DNA of 64,000 nucleotides from positions 2,666,001 to 2,730,000 of the forward strand of contig CBDFKK010000008.1 of assembly GCA_965248815.1 (NCBI GenBank), read 5' to 3'. The notes beneath the pieces are model-generated. The model saw only the letters and a program-made list of their open reading frames with translations, was not told the DNA's origin and ran no database searches. The position numbers were made by a program, and so were the translations under genes. Below, piece after piece: positions 36,187-44,734 of the stretch (the stretch's first letter is position 1; each line of letters opens with the position of its first letter). The stretch comes from CBDFKK01 sp965248815. Lineage in GTDB: Bacteria > Pseudomonadota > Alphaproteobacteria > SMXP01.

Positions 36187-37383
36187 CTAGTCTCGAAGTA
36201 GCTTACGCGCGATTAGCATGCGTTGGATTTCGTTTGCGCCGCCTCCGATTTGGCCGTGGCGCAGGTAGCGATAAAACAATGTCAACGGGAGCTCCAACGA
36301 TTCACCCATGGCGCCATGAATCTGAATGGCTTTGTCGAGCGTGCGCGCGCCCCAAACCATTGATGTCAATTTGACCATGCCCGCTTCGGTGCGAATGTCT
36401 TCGCCGGCGTCGGCCCGCGCCGCCATCTGATAGGTGAGCGCTTGCAAGGCCTGTAGGTCAATATACATATCGACCAGTTGCCACTGTATCGCTTGGCGTT
36501 CCGATAGCGGCTTGCCAAAAGTGATGCGCTGCTTAGACCAGTCAATCGACATATCGAGAGCGCGTTGCATTTTACCCAACGCGTAAGGACCGCGCAGCAG
36601 CCGGTCGTGAATTGTCAGCCAGCGCTGTCCGAGTCGGAAGCCATTGCCAACCTCGCCCAACACGTCTTCTTCGGGAACGCGGCAATCATTGAAATTCACG
36701 ACATATTGTGAGGCATGCGGTCCCAACCACGTTTTGATTCCAGGCTCTTCGACTTTCATTCCAGGATTGTCGCGCCGCACCAGAAACATCGTAATGCCGC
36801 CCCGCTGGCGTTTTTCAGGATCAGTCACCGCCTGCACCATGATCAAATCTGACTCGGCGGCCCCAGAGATCCACATTTTAGTTCCGTTGATCACCCAATG
36901 CTTGCCGTCTTTGACGGCTTTGGTCTGCATCATGCCGCCTGGGTCGGATCCCGCGTCCGGTTCGGTTTGAGCGAAACACGTCGTCATGCCGCCTTCGATG
37001 ACCGGCTTCAAAAAACGGTCGATCTGATCGCCTTTGCATTGATAGAGAATGTTAGCAACGTTCGCGAACGGGAACGGCACGGCGGTATAGTTAAACTGCT
37101 CGAGCACCGCGACTTGAGTCAGCATGGACAGTCCGGAACCGCCGAATTCTTCCGGGACCATGAGATACCAAAGACCCGTATCGCGCGAAATCTGAGTTAG
37201 GTGCTTGACGACGTCGTCACCGAAGACTGTTTTGAGGTTGGTGGTTTCCTTGATGCCAAAGGCATGACCGGGGTGAGGCAAGAATTCCGGCTCCAGTGGC
37301 AGCAACTCGTTTTGGACGATGCGTTTGGCGAGATCGACAATCTCGACCACGTCCGGCGGCAATTGAAAGTTGCCATTGTCCAT
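36187..37383 (-). CDS. Acyl-CoA dehydrogenase
   Basis: 398 residues. It has the three-domain acyl-CoA dehydrogenase plan: an all-alpha N-domain, the flavin-side motif CFAQTEPDAGSDPGGMMQTK followed by WVINGTKMWISGAAESDLIM, and a C-terminal helical domain ending GQIGGGANEIQRMLIARKLL. It introduces a 2,3-double bond into an acyl-CoA, using FAD and passing electrons to ETF. The chain or branched substrate is not decided by what I can see. Position five genes from the start of the hyuBA operon suggests it oxidises a CoA thioester derived from the transported acid. Confidence 0.93.
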   Translation of the reverse strand: MDNGNFQLPPDVVEIVDLAKRIVQNELLPLEPEFLPHPGHAFGIKETTNLKTVFGDDVVKHLTQISRDTGLWYLMVPEEFGGSGLSMLTQVAVLEQFNYTAVPFPFANVANILYQCKGDQIDRFLKPVIEGGMTTCFAQTEPDAGSDPGGMMQTKAVKDGKHWVINGTKMWISGAAESDLIMVQAVTDPEKRQRGGITMFLVRRDNPGMKVEEPGIKTWLGPHASQYVVNFNDCRVPEEDVLGEVGNGFRLGQRWLTIHDRLLRGPYALGKMQRALDMSIDWSKQRITFGKPLSERQAIQWQLVDMYIDLQALQALTYQMAARADAGEDIRTEAGMVKLTSMVWGARTLDKAIQIHGAMGESLELPLTLFYRYLRHGQIGGGANEIQRMLIARKLLRD

Positions 37384-37410
37384 TCTTTCCGCTCCTTCGT
37401 CCTCTATCGC

Positions 37411-39048
37411 CTAGCCGCGCAGGGCCGTCATTTGCCGCGGATAACCGCTGGGATCAATGTTTACATCAATCAGTGAGGGACCGTCTCCGTGCAATGCGTC
37501 TGAGAGAGCTTTGCGATAGTCCTGAAGCGTGTCCACCCGAAAGCCGCGCCCGCCAAGCCCCTCCATGGTTTGGGCAAAGTTTGGTCGATTCCAACGAACT
37601 CCGCGGGCCGGCAAGCCGCGCTGCTGCTGTTTAATATCAATAAGTGACAGGGATTGATCGTTGAAAACGATAACGACAATGCGTGCTTGATGTTCGGCCG
37701 CGACGGACAATTCGCCGAGGCACATTAAGAGCCCACCGTCGCCCGTAAATGCGATGACCGGCCGCTCTGGTTCGTGCAACGCGGACGCGATCGCAGCGGG
37801 CAAAGCAAATGCCATGGTCGCAAGTCCATTGGAAATCAAAACGTCATAGGGTTCGGTACAGGGCCAAAATGTCATTGCCGAGAACATATGTGCGCCGGCA
37901 TCGACTGTAATTCGAGGAAGTTGTTTGAGCGATTTGCATTCCTCGACGGCCAACTCCACAACCTGCTGTGGCCCAATTCCTTTGGTGTCTGGGTACTGCA
38001 AGCGCGTTCGCATCTTGTCGCGCAGCTCGCTGCTTTCTGAGGTGGACCAATCAGTTTTCTGACCGCTCGCCGTCAATCTAGAAATATGCGTTCCAAGCGG
38101 TCCAAAGATCCCAACAGCGGGCGTCACGTAGTGAACGGCATGTTGTACCAAAGCAATATCGACAACCGGCGCTTCGTAACGCCAAGGCTGGCGCAGCAGT
38201 TCTACCGGATCGAGGCCGCATAGTATGATGAGATCTGCTTGCTCGACGCAGTCTGCTTCGGCGCTGCCGGACGTGAAGATACCAACATAGTGCTCGTGTG
38301 TATCGCTGATAACACCCTTTGCTTTGTAAGTCGTCAAAACAGGACAATTCAATGCGTCGATAAGATTTCGAGTTGCGGTCGCAGCATCTCCGTCGCGTGC
38401 CTCCAAGCCGGCGATCACGACAGGCCGGCGGGCGTTTGCCATGAGGGTTTCAGCTTTGGCCAAGGCAGCTTCATCCAGCTGTGTCTCTGGTCGTACAGGG
38501 AATGACGTGTCCGCGGCGGCAGCTGACATAACGCGTGCCCGCTCGCCGGTGAGTTCGATATGAACGGGACCGAATGGAGGTGTTAGTGCGGACTCGATGA
38601 GTGCTTGAAATTCCCGTTCAGGCGCATCGCTATCGAGCCTACTGTGACCTTTCGTGATGGGAGCGAACATCGCGCGCTGATCAAACACTTGATGGCTGAC
38701 ATAGTCTTGCTCTTTCGAGCTGAAGCCGTCGGTCAGCACCATGACTGGCGATCGGTCAAGCGCTGCATAAGCGACGCCGTTCGCGGCGTTGGCAGTTCCG
38801 GGTCCCTTAGTGGTGAGCGCAACACCAAGCGTTCCGCTCAACTCTGCGGTGACAGCAGCCATCATGACCGCGGCGCTTTCGGTCCGCGTTAGGATGAATT
38901 CAATATTTACGTCCGCAGCCGCTTCGATGAGATCAAGACTGCTGCCTCCCCCTGGTACACCGAATATTCGACTTACCCTATGTGCCGCAAAGGCCGACGC
39001 CAAGGCTTGCGCGATTGTTTGTTGGGCTCGTTCGTTTGCAACCTCCAT
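37411..39048 (-). CDS. Thiamine-diphosphate-dependent enzyme (acetolactate synthase/decarboxylase family)
   Basis: 545 residues. Front domain: IFGVPGGGSSLDLIEAA and ILTRTESAAVMMAAV, where the Glu corresponds to the conserved cofactor-activating Glu. Diphosphate-binding motif: FTGDGGLLMCLGELSVAA, with Asn in VIVFNDQSLSLIDIK as the second part of the GDG-N signature. The family includes acetolactate synthases, benzoylformate decarboxylases and oxalyl-CoA decarboxylases. Nothing seen resolves which; there is no regulatory small subunit, so a catabolic lyase or decarboxylase is more likely than ILV synthesis. The gap to hyuA is only 3 bases. Confidence 0.9.
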   Translation of the reverse strand: MEVANERAQQTIAQALASAFAAHRVSRIFGVPGGGSSLDLIEAAADVNIEFILTRTESAAVMMAAVTAELSGTLGVALTTKGPGTANAANGVAYAALDRSPVMVLTDGFSSKEQDYVSHQVFDQRAMFAPITKGHSRLDSDAPEREFQALIESALTPPFGPVHIELTGERARVMSAAAADTSFPVRPETQLDEAALAKAETLMANARRPVVIAGLEARDGDAATATRNLIDALNCPVLTTYKAKGVISDTHEHYVGIFTSGSAEADCVEQADLIILCGLDPVELLRQPWRYEAPVVDIALVQHAVHYVTPAVGIFGPLGTHISRLTASGQKTDWSTSESSELRDKMRTRLQYPDTKGIGPQQVVELAVEECKSLKQLPRITVDAGAHMFSAMTFWPCTEPYDVLISNGLATMAFALPAAIASALHEPERPVIAFTGDGGLLMCLGELSVAAEHQARIVVIVFNDQSLSLIDIKQQQRGLPARGVRWNRPNFAQTMEGLGGRGFRVDTLQDYRKALSDALHGDGPSLIDVNIDPSGYPRQMTALRG

Positions 39049-39051
39049 AGA

Positions 39052-41154
39052 TCAACCCGCTGCCGCATTCGAAGGAAGATCGACTATTAGATTTAAAGAA
39101 GAGTCTATATGCGCGTGTGCGCCGGGTGGCACGACGGTCGTCGACTCGCGCTCCTCAAATATTCCCGGCCCTTCGAAAGTATTTCCGGCAACAAGATGAT
39201 AGCGGTCATAGATGGGGGCATTCACAAACCCTATTTCGGTCCCAAAGTAAACGGGACGCTCACCTTTCAGTACCGCACCTTTGGGCGCTACCGATCGTGC
39301 CGTTGCCAGATCGATTTCCGGCCGTGGTCCAGATACGACCACGCGCCAGGACACGATCTCTACAGGCATAGATGCTTCATTCCGGCCAAACTGTCTTTGA
39401 TACGCCTGCTCAAACGCGTTGCGCATGGCGGATGCGTCATGGGAGTCAAGCATGGCGTCCGTCAGAGGCGTTTCAACATCATACCCTTGGCCGATATAGC
39501 GCATCGCTGCCAGCCTCACGACGTGTGCGGAGTCACTTCTCGTCCCTGCTTCTTGTAGGAGTTCAAGGCCTTCGTGCTCCATCTGGTTAAGTTTGGTTTG
39601 TACACTGTTGAAATTGAGGTCGTCCAATGCCATGACGCCCCCTCGTACCAGCGTAAAGGACGTCGGTGACACAAGAAAACCAAGCGCCGAGGCGACGCCG
39701 GCGCTCGGCGGACATATTACGCGCCGCAGAGATAGTTTTAGCGCGATATTGCATGCATGTACTGGACCGGCTCCCCCAATCGACACCATTGCGTAGTCAG
39801 CGATATTCTTGGCCTTTTCTAAGGCATGGATGGTCGCGGCTTGCGCCATATTTTCGTTTACGGTTTCATGGATGGCCCATGCCGCGTCGACCACCGATAC
39901 ACCTAGCGAATCACCAATGTTTTTCTTAAGGGCGGCGTTGGCTGCAGCGACGTCGAGTTCCATGTCACCGCCGAGAAAATTTTCGGCGGCCAAATAACCG
40001 AGCACGAGATCGGCGTCCGTCACCGTCGCATCTTCACCACCTTTGCCGTAACAGGCTGGGCCTGGATCCGCACTCGAACTCTCCGGCCCAACTTGAATCA
40101 GCCCGAGATGGTCCAGGTGTGCGATCGAACCACCGCCAGCGCCGATTTCAATCATGTCAATAACCGGAATGCGCAGCGGAAGTCCGCTGCCTTTTTTGAA
40201 GCGATAAACGCGAGCCACCTCGAACTCGGTTGTGCGCAATGGTTCACCGTCATCGATCAAACAGGCCTTCGCGGTGGTGCCGCCCATATCGAAACACAAC
40301 ACATCAGATTCGCCTGCGAGTTTACCGATCACAGACGTCGCCTGCACGCCACCGGCGGGACCGGACTGCACTAACCGGATTGGATGCGATGCGGCAGTCG
40401 TTTCATGCACTGTGCCGCCGTCTGACAACATGAGGAATAGATCCTTGTCGATACCTATGTCTCGCAGTCCATCGGTTAAACGCCGCAGGTAGCGCTCGAA
40501 TAAAGGCAGTACATAGGCGTTGCAGACAGTTGTAGACGTGCGCTCGTATTCTCCGATCTCGGGCATGACTTCGCTTGAAATACAAACCACGAGCTCCGGT
40601 GCTTCACGTGCGATTATTTCCCGAACGCGGCGTTCATGAGTGGAATTGCGGAAGCCGTGTAGCAGCGAAACAGCAACTGCCTTGACGTCTGTCTTAGCGA
40701 TCGCGCGAGCGACGTCGGCAACTCCCTGCTCGTTCAGTGGTTTGAGAATGTCGCCTTGAGGTCCAATGCGTTCGGCCACTTCATAGCGCCAATGACGGGG
40801 CACCAATGGCTCTGGCATTTCCATAAAGAGGTCATAAGTGTCGTAGCGCCACTCTGTGCCAATTTCCAAAACATCGCGGAAGCCGCCCGTGGTTATGAGT
40901 GCAACGTCAACGCCTCTGCGCTCGATCACCGCGTTAGCGACCAGCGTCGTACCGTGAATCACATGACTGACCTCGCGCGCCGCTACGTCATTGGCGTCGA
41001 GAATTTTTTGCAGGCCTTGTAATACACCGATCGACGGATCTTCTTGTGTGGTTAATATTTTTTCGTTGAACAGGCGACCGTTTCTTGTATCGACCATCAC
41101 AAGATCTGTGAACGTGCCGCCGATATCTACGCCGACGCGATGAGAGCTAGCCAC
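39052..41154 (-). CDS. hyuA: Hydantoinase/oxoprolinase A-type subunit
   Basis: 700 residues. The GTG start at 41154 lies inside the hyuB end (8-base overlap) and leads directly to SSHRVGVDIGGTFTDLVMVD, the ATPase-fold opening of HyuA. Further motifs: HVIHGTTLVANAVIERRGVD, LVQSGPAGGVQATSVI and DMGGTTAKACLIDDG. With HyuB it forms an ATP-dependent amidohydrolase or, in related enzymes, an acetone/acetophenone carboxylase. A longer in-frame start (41295) overlaps hyuB much more and is unlikely. The reaction cannot be assigned among hydantoinase, oxoprolinase and ketone carboxylase. Confidence 0.92.
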   Translation of the reverse strand: MASSHRVGVDIGGTFTDLVMVDTRNGRLFNEKILTTQEDPSIGVLQGLQKILDANDVAAREVSHVIHGTTLVANAVIERRGVDVALITTGGFRDVLEIGTEWRYDTYDLFMEMPEPLVPRHWRYEVAERIGPQGDILKPLNEQGVADVARAIAKTDVKAVAVSLLHGFRNSTHERRVREIIAREAPELVVCISSEVMPEIGEYERTSTTVCNAYVLPLFERYLRRLTDGLRDIGIDKDLFLMLSDGGTVHETTAASHPIRLVQSGPAGGVQATSVIGKLAGESDVLCFDMGGTTAKACLIDDGEPLRTTEFEVARVYRFKKGSGLPLRIPVIDMIEIGAGGGSIAHLDHLGLIQVGPESSSADPGPACYGKGGEDATVTDADLVLGYLAAENFLGGDMELDVAAANAALKKNIGDSLGVSVVDAAWAIHETVNENMAQAATIHALEKAKNIADYAMVSIGGAGPVHACNIALKLSLRRVICPPSAGVASALGFLVSPTSFTLVRGGVMALDDLNFNSVQTKLNQMEHEGLELLQEAGTRSDSAHVVRLAAMRYIGQGYDVETPLTDAMLDSHDASAMRNAFEQAYQRQFGRNEASMPVEIVSWRVVVSGPRPEIDLATARSVAPKGAVLKGERPVYFGTEIGFVNAPIYDRYHLVAGNTFEGPGIFEERESTTVVPPGAHAHIDSSLNLIVDLPSNAAAG

Positions 41155-42805
41155 GAGACTTGGCCCCCGCGTGCTCGGCGCCGTAATCGCGCGCTGTGCC
41201 TTCCGGTGTGACAAGTCCGCTGTGGATGTCCGCGTATATTTTTTTTCGATCCCGTTCGGTTGGCTTGCCCATGCCGCCTCCGCCGGGCGTATCAAATGTC
41301 ACGCAATCATCGGGTTGCAAGTCCATGCGGACCTTGGCCGGTATTTGTTCGCCATTGACATAGTCGCGGCCCGCGGCACCCGGAGAGCCACCGCGTAATC
41401 CACGCGGCGGAAATTTAACCCGCTCATGCCGAATCGTCATTGTGATGGGCTTTTCCGAAGTGACGCGAAACGAAACCCGTTGGGCGGGACCGCCACGATA
41501 TTTTCCCGCACCGCCTGAGTCGGGAATGAGGCTTTTCTCGGTGATCAGCAACGGCACGCTGTTTTCAAACTGTTCGATCGGAACGGTGGCAACGTTACTG
41601 GGGAAACTGAGGCAGGCTGGGCCGTCTTGATGGGGTCTGGCGCCGTGGCCTCCGTTCATAAAGAACATTTTTACAAACCGTCTGCCATCGGAATGGTGGC
41701 CTGCGAAATAGACGTTCCACAACGGCGACCCGCAATCCGCAATCACTCTGTCGGGAATCAGATTCGCAAGCGCGCTGAAAATTACCGGCGGCAAATAGTG
41801 TCCTGATAGATGACGGGCCCAAATCGGTGCCGGACGCCTTGGGTTGACCAGGCATCCTTCCGGCGCGGTAATTGTAATGGGGCGAAAGGAACCGTCATTG
41901 TTGGGCGTCGTGGGGTCAAACGCGCATTTAATGGCATACGCACTATATGCCCGCGTGAAGTTCATTGCTGAATTAATGGGCCGGTCGATTTGCGATGATG
42001 TGCCCGCAAAGTCGACCGTGAGGTCGCTTCCCCTGATGTGTACGTTGCAGCAAATCCTGAGCGGTTCGTCGAAACCATCGACCATGATCTCGTCGCGGTA
42101 TGAGCCATCGGGAACCGCTTCGATGGCGCGGCGCATGGCCAATTCGGATCGCTTCAAGATCTCTTCGACAAGCCCGTCCAGATCATCAATGTATTCGTCG
42201 TCAAGAATTTTCAATAGACGTTCAAGACCAAGATCATAAGCGGCAAACTGGGCGCGAATATCGCCCAAGGTTTCTTCCGGCGCCCGAAGGTTTTCGCTGA
42301 GGAAGGCAACGACATCCTCGTTTTCAAAACCCTCGCGAACGATTTTCGAAACGGGAATAGTCAACCCTTCTTCGAATGAATCGCGTGCATTGACGGAAGG
42401 CGCGCCGCCGATATCGACAGTGTGGAACACGCTGCCAATAAATGCGATGAGCTGATCTTGACGAAAGACCGGCCGAATCATCGTGATGTCGTTCAAGTGC
42501 CCGGTACCGTGGTATCCGTCGTTCGAAATTAGGACGTCGCCGGGTTTCAATGTTTCCTTCGGGTAGCGCTGCAACATCACGTCAAGTGTTCGCGGCATTG
42601 TTCCAATAAACGAGGGAATGCTGCGCGAGGACTGCGCGAACTGCCGGCCGTTTCTATCCATCAAGCTTACGGCGAGATCCCAATTGTCACGGACGACGGA
42701 CGAGAAGGACGTGCGCACGAATGTATGTGCGGTCTCGTCCATAAGACCGTTGAACCTTTGCCATGTGACGCCCACTTGTAAGGCGGAGAATTGTTCTGAC
42801 TTCAA
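41147..42805 (-). CDS. hyuB: Hydantoinase/oxoprolinase B-type subunit
   Basis: 552 residues, first gene of the seven-gene minus-strand operon. Family signatures: NRNGRQFAQSSRSIPSF-like DRNGRQFAQSSRSIPSFIG, GDVLISNDGYHGTGHLNDIT, and near the C-terminus GGGGMGKPTERDRKKIYADI. HyuB is the partner of HyuA. Its promoter region carries a perfect LacI-type palindrome at 42937-42950 overlapping the +1 region of a good minus-strand -35/-10 pair. Confidence 0.92.
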   Translation of the reverse strand: MKSEQFSALQVGVTWQRFNGLMDETAHTFVRTSFSSVVRDNWDLAVSLMDRNGRQFAQSSRSIPSFIGTMPRTLDVMLQRYPKETLKPGDVLISNDGYHGTGHLNDITMIRPVFRQDQLIAFIGSVFHTVDIGGAPSVNARDSFEEGLTIPVSKIVREGFENEDVVAFLSENLRAPEETLGDIRAQFAAYDLGLERLLKILDDEYIDDLDGLVEEILKRSELAMRRAIEAVPDGSYRDEIMVDGFDEPLRICCNVHIRGSDLTVDFAGTSSQIDRPINSAMNFTRAYSAYAIKCAFDPTTPNNDGSFRPITITAPEGCLVNPRRPAPIWARHLSGHYLPPVIFSALANLIPDRVIADCGSPLWNVYFAGHHSDGRRFVKMFFMNGGHGARPHQDGPACLSFPSNVATVPIEQFENSVPLLITEKSLIPDSGGAGKYRGGPAQRVSFRVTSEKPITMTIRHERVKFPPRGLRGGSPGAAGRDYVNGEQIPAKVRMDLQPDDCVTFDTPGGGGMGKPTERDRKKIYADIHSGLVTPEGTARDYGAEHAGAKSRG

Positions 42806-42935
42806 ACTTTTATCCTGACGCGGCTGCGATTCCGTGAGCTGCTTTGAGAGTTGTGCGGAGTGCGGCGGTATAGCTCTCTAACTCGTAAGCGCTCTGCCCA
42901 GACTAACGCAGGCGTTGTTGGAATCCGGAATGTTC

Positions 42936-42977
42936 TTGCACACGTGTGCATAATAGGACTATTCTAAAGCTAGGCAA
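42936..42977. promoter_or_regulatory. Operator overlapping two divergent promoters
   Basis: The perfect 14-bp palindrome TGCACACGTGTGCA lies at 42937-42950. Minus strand: -35 TTGCCT (42977-42972), 16 bases, -10 TATTAT (42955-42950), so the palindrome starts at the -10 and covers the start site of the hyuB operon. Plus strand: -35 TTGCAC (42936-42941), 18 bases, -10 TATTCT (42960-42965), so the -35 is inside the palindrome. Both promoters would be blocked by a bound repressor. The site matches three others in the window and is proposed to bind the LacI-family protein at 51269. Confidence 0.7.
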
Positions 42978-43095
42978 GGGCGCCGCCACAACGGGCCTTG
43001 AGGAGCCCAATCCCTGCAACAAAATATGCCGTAGCCTCTTGCGTCTTAACCCCTGTCATACACCAAGCCCCCAACTGAAAAGAGCGGCCCACTTG

Positions 43096-43135
43096 GTTTG
43101 AGACACATATATATAGTTTGAGACACATATATATA
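43096..43135 (+). repeat. Perfect 20-bp tandem duplication
   Basis: Two adjacent copies of GTTTGAGACACATATATATA in the leader of the aldehyde dehydrogenase gene. Confidence 0.9.
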
Positions 43136-43209
43136 GAGTGTGCGATGTCGGATAATAAGCGTAAGAACTGGCTTCTTCGTCTAGAGCCGACATTTGCAAG
43201 GGATTGAAG

Positions 43210-44688
43210 ATGCAAAAGTACCAATTGTTCATCGATGGAGATTGGCGCGATCCAATATCCGAGGATTGGATGAATACCGTCAACCCTTATACAGGTGACG
43301 TCTGGGCAAGAATTCCGCGGGCCAATGAAGCCGACGTCGAGGCGGCGGTTACCGCAGCACACCTTGCCTTCAAGTCTGACCAATGGCGCGGCCTAAACGC
43401 GACCCAGCGGGGTCGCATGCTTTGCAGATTCGGCGACATCTTGGCTGACCATGCGGAACAGCTCGCTGAAATTGAAGTTCGCGACAACGGCAAACTTATT
43501 GCCGAAGTGCTCAACCAATGCCGTTATATGACTCAGTGGTTTCACTATTACGGCGGATTGGCTGACAAAATCGAAGGCCGCGTGCCGCCGATTGACAAAC
43601 CGAACATTTTGAATGTGACGCGCTACGAGCCGCTTGGCGTCTGCGCCTGCATAACGCCGTGGAACTCACCGCTTCTCCTTTTGGCCTGGAAGGCCGCGCC
43701 GGCCTTGGCGGCGGGCAATACGATCGTCATTAAGCCGTCGGAATTCACCTCAGCATCAACTCTCGAATTCGCGCCGCTCTCAGAAAAGGCGGGCTTCCCC
43801 AAAGGCGTGATCAACGTTGTTACAGGCTTGGGATCCGAAGTCGGCGACGCATTGGTACGCCACAAAAAAGTGCGCAAGGTGGCGTTCACCGGCGGCGAAG
43901 CGGGGGGGCACAATGTCAGCACGGCTGCAGCTGCCGATTTCACAAGAGTAACGCTCGAGCTCGGTGGCAAGTCAGCCAATATTGTGTTTGACGATGCCAA
44001 AATCGATCAGGCGGTGAACGGCGCTATTTCCGGAATTTTCGCGGCCAGCGGACAAACCTGTATCGCGGGCTCACGACTCTTGCTGCAGGAGTCAATTTAT
44101 GATGACTTCATGGAGCGGCTTTTGAAATTGGCAGCGACCGCGCGCATCGGCGATCCCCTGTCACCCGATACCCAAGTAGGACCGATCACAACCGAACCTC
44201 AGTACCGCAAGATTCTCGACTACATAGAAATTGCAAAAGGCGAGGGCGCTTCGTGCGTACTGGGCGGCGGGGCAGCGGCAGCTCCCGATGGCAACACCGG
44301 ACTATTCATTCAACCGACGGTCTTTACCGATGTCAAACCTGACATGCGCATCGCTCAAGAAGAGGTTTTTGGACCGGTGCTTTCTGTGCTGCGTTTTGAG
44401 GACGAAGATGAGGCAGTCGAAATCGCAAATGATGTCAACTATGGTTTGGCGGCGGGCGTATGGACGGAGAGCCTGCGTCGGGCGATAAATATGTCCGAGC
44501 GATTGGAGGCGGGCACGGTCTGGGTAAATACCTACCGCTCTACGAGTTACACGACACCATTTGGTGGCTACAAGGCCAGCGGACTGGGTCGTGAGAACGG
44601 TGCCGAAGCAATCAAAGAATATCTTCAAGTCAAAAGCGTTTGGTTTTACACCGGCGGCGACGTTGCAAATCCTTATGTCCGCCGATAG
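43210..44688 (+). CDS. NAD(P)-dependent aldehyde dehydrogenase
   Basis: 492 residues. Canonical signatures: ITPWNSPLLLLAWKAAPALA, KPSEFTSASTLEFA, the glutamate motif LELGGKSANIVFDDAK and the cysteine motif FAASGQTCIAGSRLLL. It oxidises an aldehyde to an acid in the cytoplasm. The ATG at 43210 (MQKYQLFIDGDW) has AAGGGATT upstream; an earlier TTG at 43204 is in frame. It is followed by the propeller/cytochrome gene 46 bases on and shares its control region with the hyuB operon, so the two sides are probably induced together. Confidence 0.93.
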   Translation: MQKYQLFIDGDWRDPISEDWMNTVNPYTGDVWARIPRANEADVEAAVTAAHLAFKSDQWRGLNATQRGRMLCRFGDILADHAEQLAEIEVRDNGKLIAEVLNQCRYMTQWFHYYGGLADKIEGRVPPIDKPNILNVTRYEPLGVCACITPWNSPLLLLAWKAAPALAAGNTIVIKPSEFTSASTLEFAPLSEKAGFPKGVINVVTGLGSEVGDALVRHKKVRKVAFTGGEAGGHNVSTAAAADFTRVTLELGGKSANIVFDDAKIDQAVNGAISGIFAASGQTCIAGSRLLLQESIYDDFMERLLKLAATARIGDPLSPDTQVGPITTEPQYRKILDYIEIAKGEGASCVLGGGAAAAPDGNTGLFIQPTVFTDVKPDMRIAQEEVFGPVLSVLRFEDEDEAVEIANDVNYGLAAGVWTESLRRAINMSERLEAGTVWVNTYRSTSYTTPFGGYKASGLGRENGAEAIKEYLQVKSVWFYTGGDVANPYVRR

Positions 44689-44734
44689 GAAGACCATTTT
44701 TTCACGGCCAGCATCGATGAACAGGGGAACAAAC

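Larger units (their letters stand above)
42806..43209. other. Divergent control region between hyuB operon and aldehyde dehydrogenase
   Basis: 404 bases, no gene. Holds the operator/promoter cluster at 42936-42977 and the 20-bp tandem duplication at 43096-43135. The long leader (about 240 bases) on the aldehyde dehydrogenase side is unusual. Confidence 0.7.
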
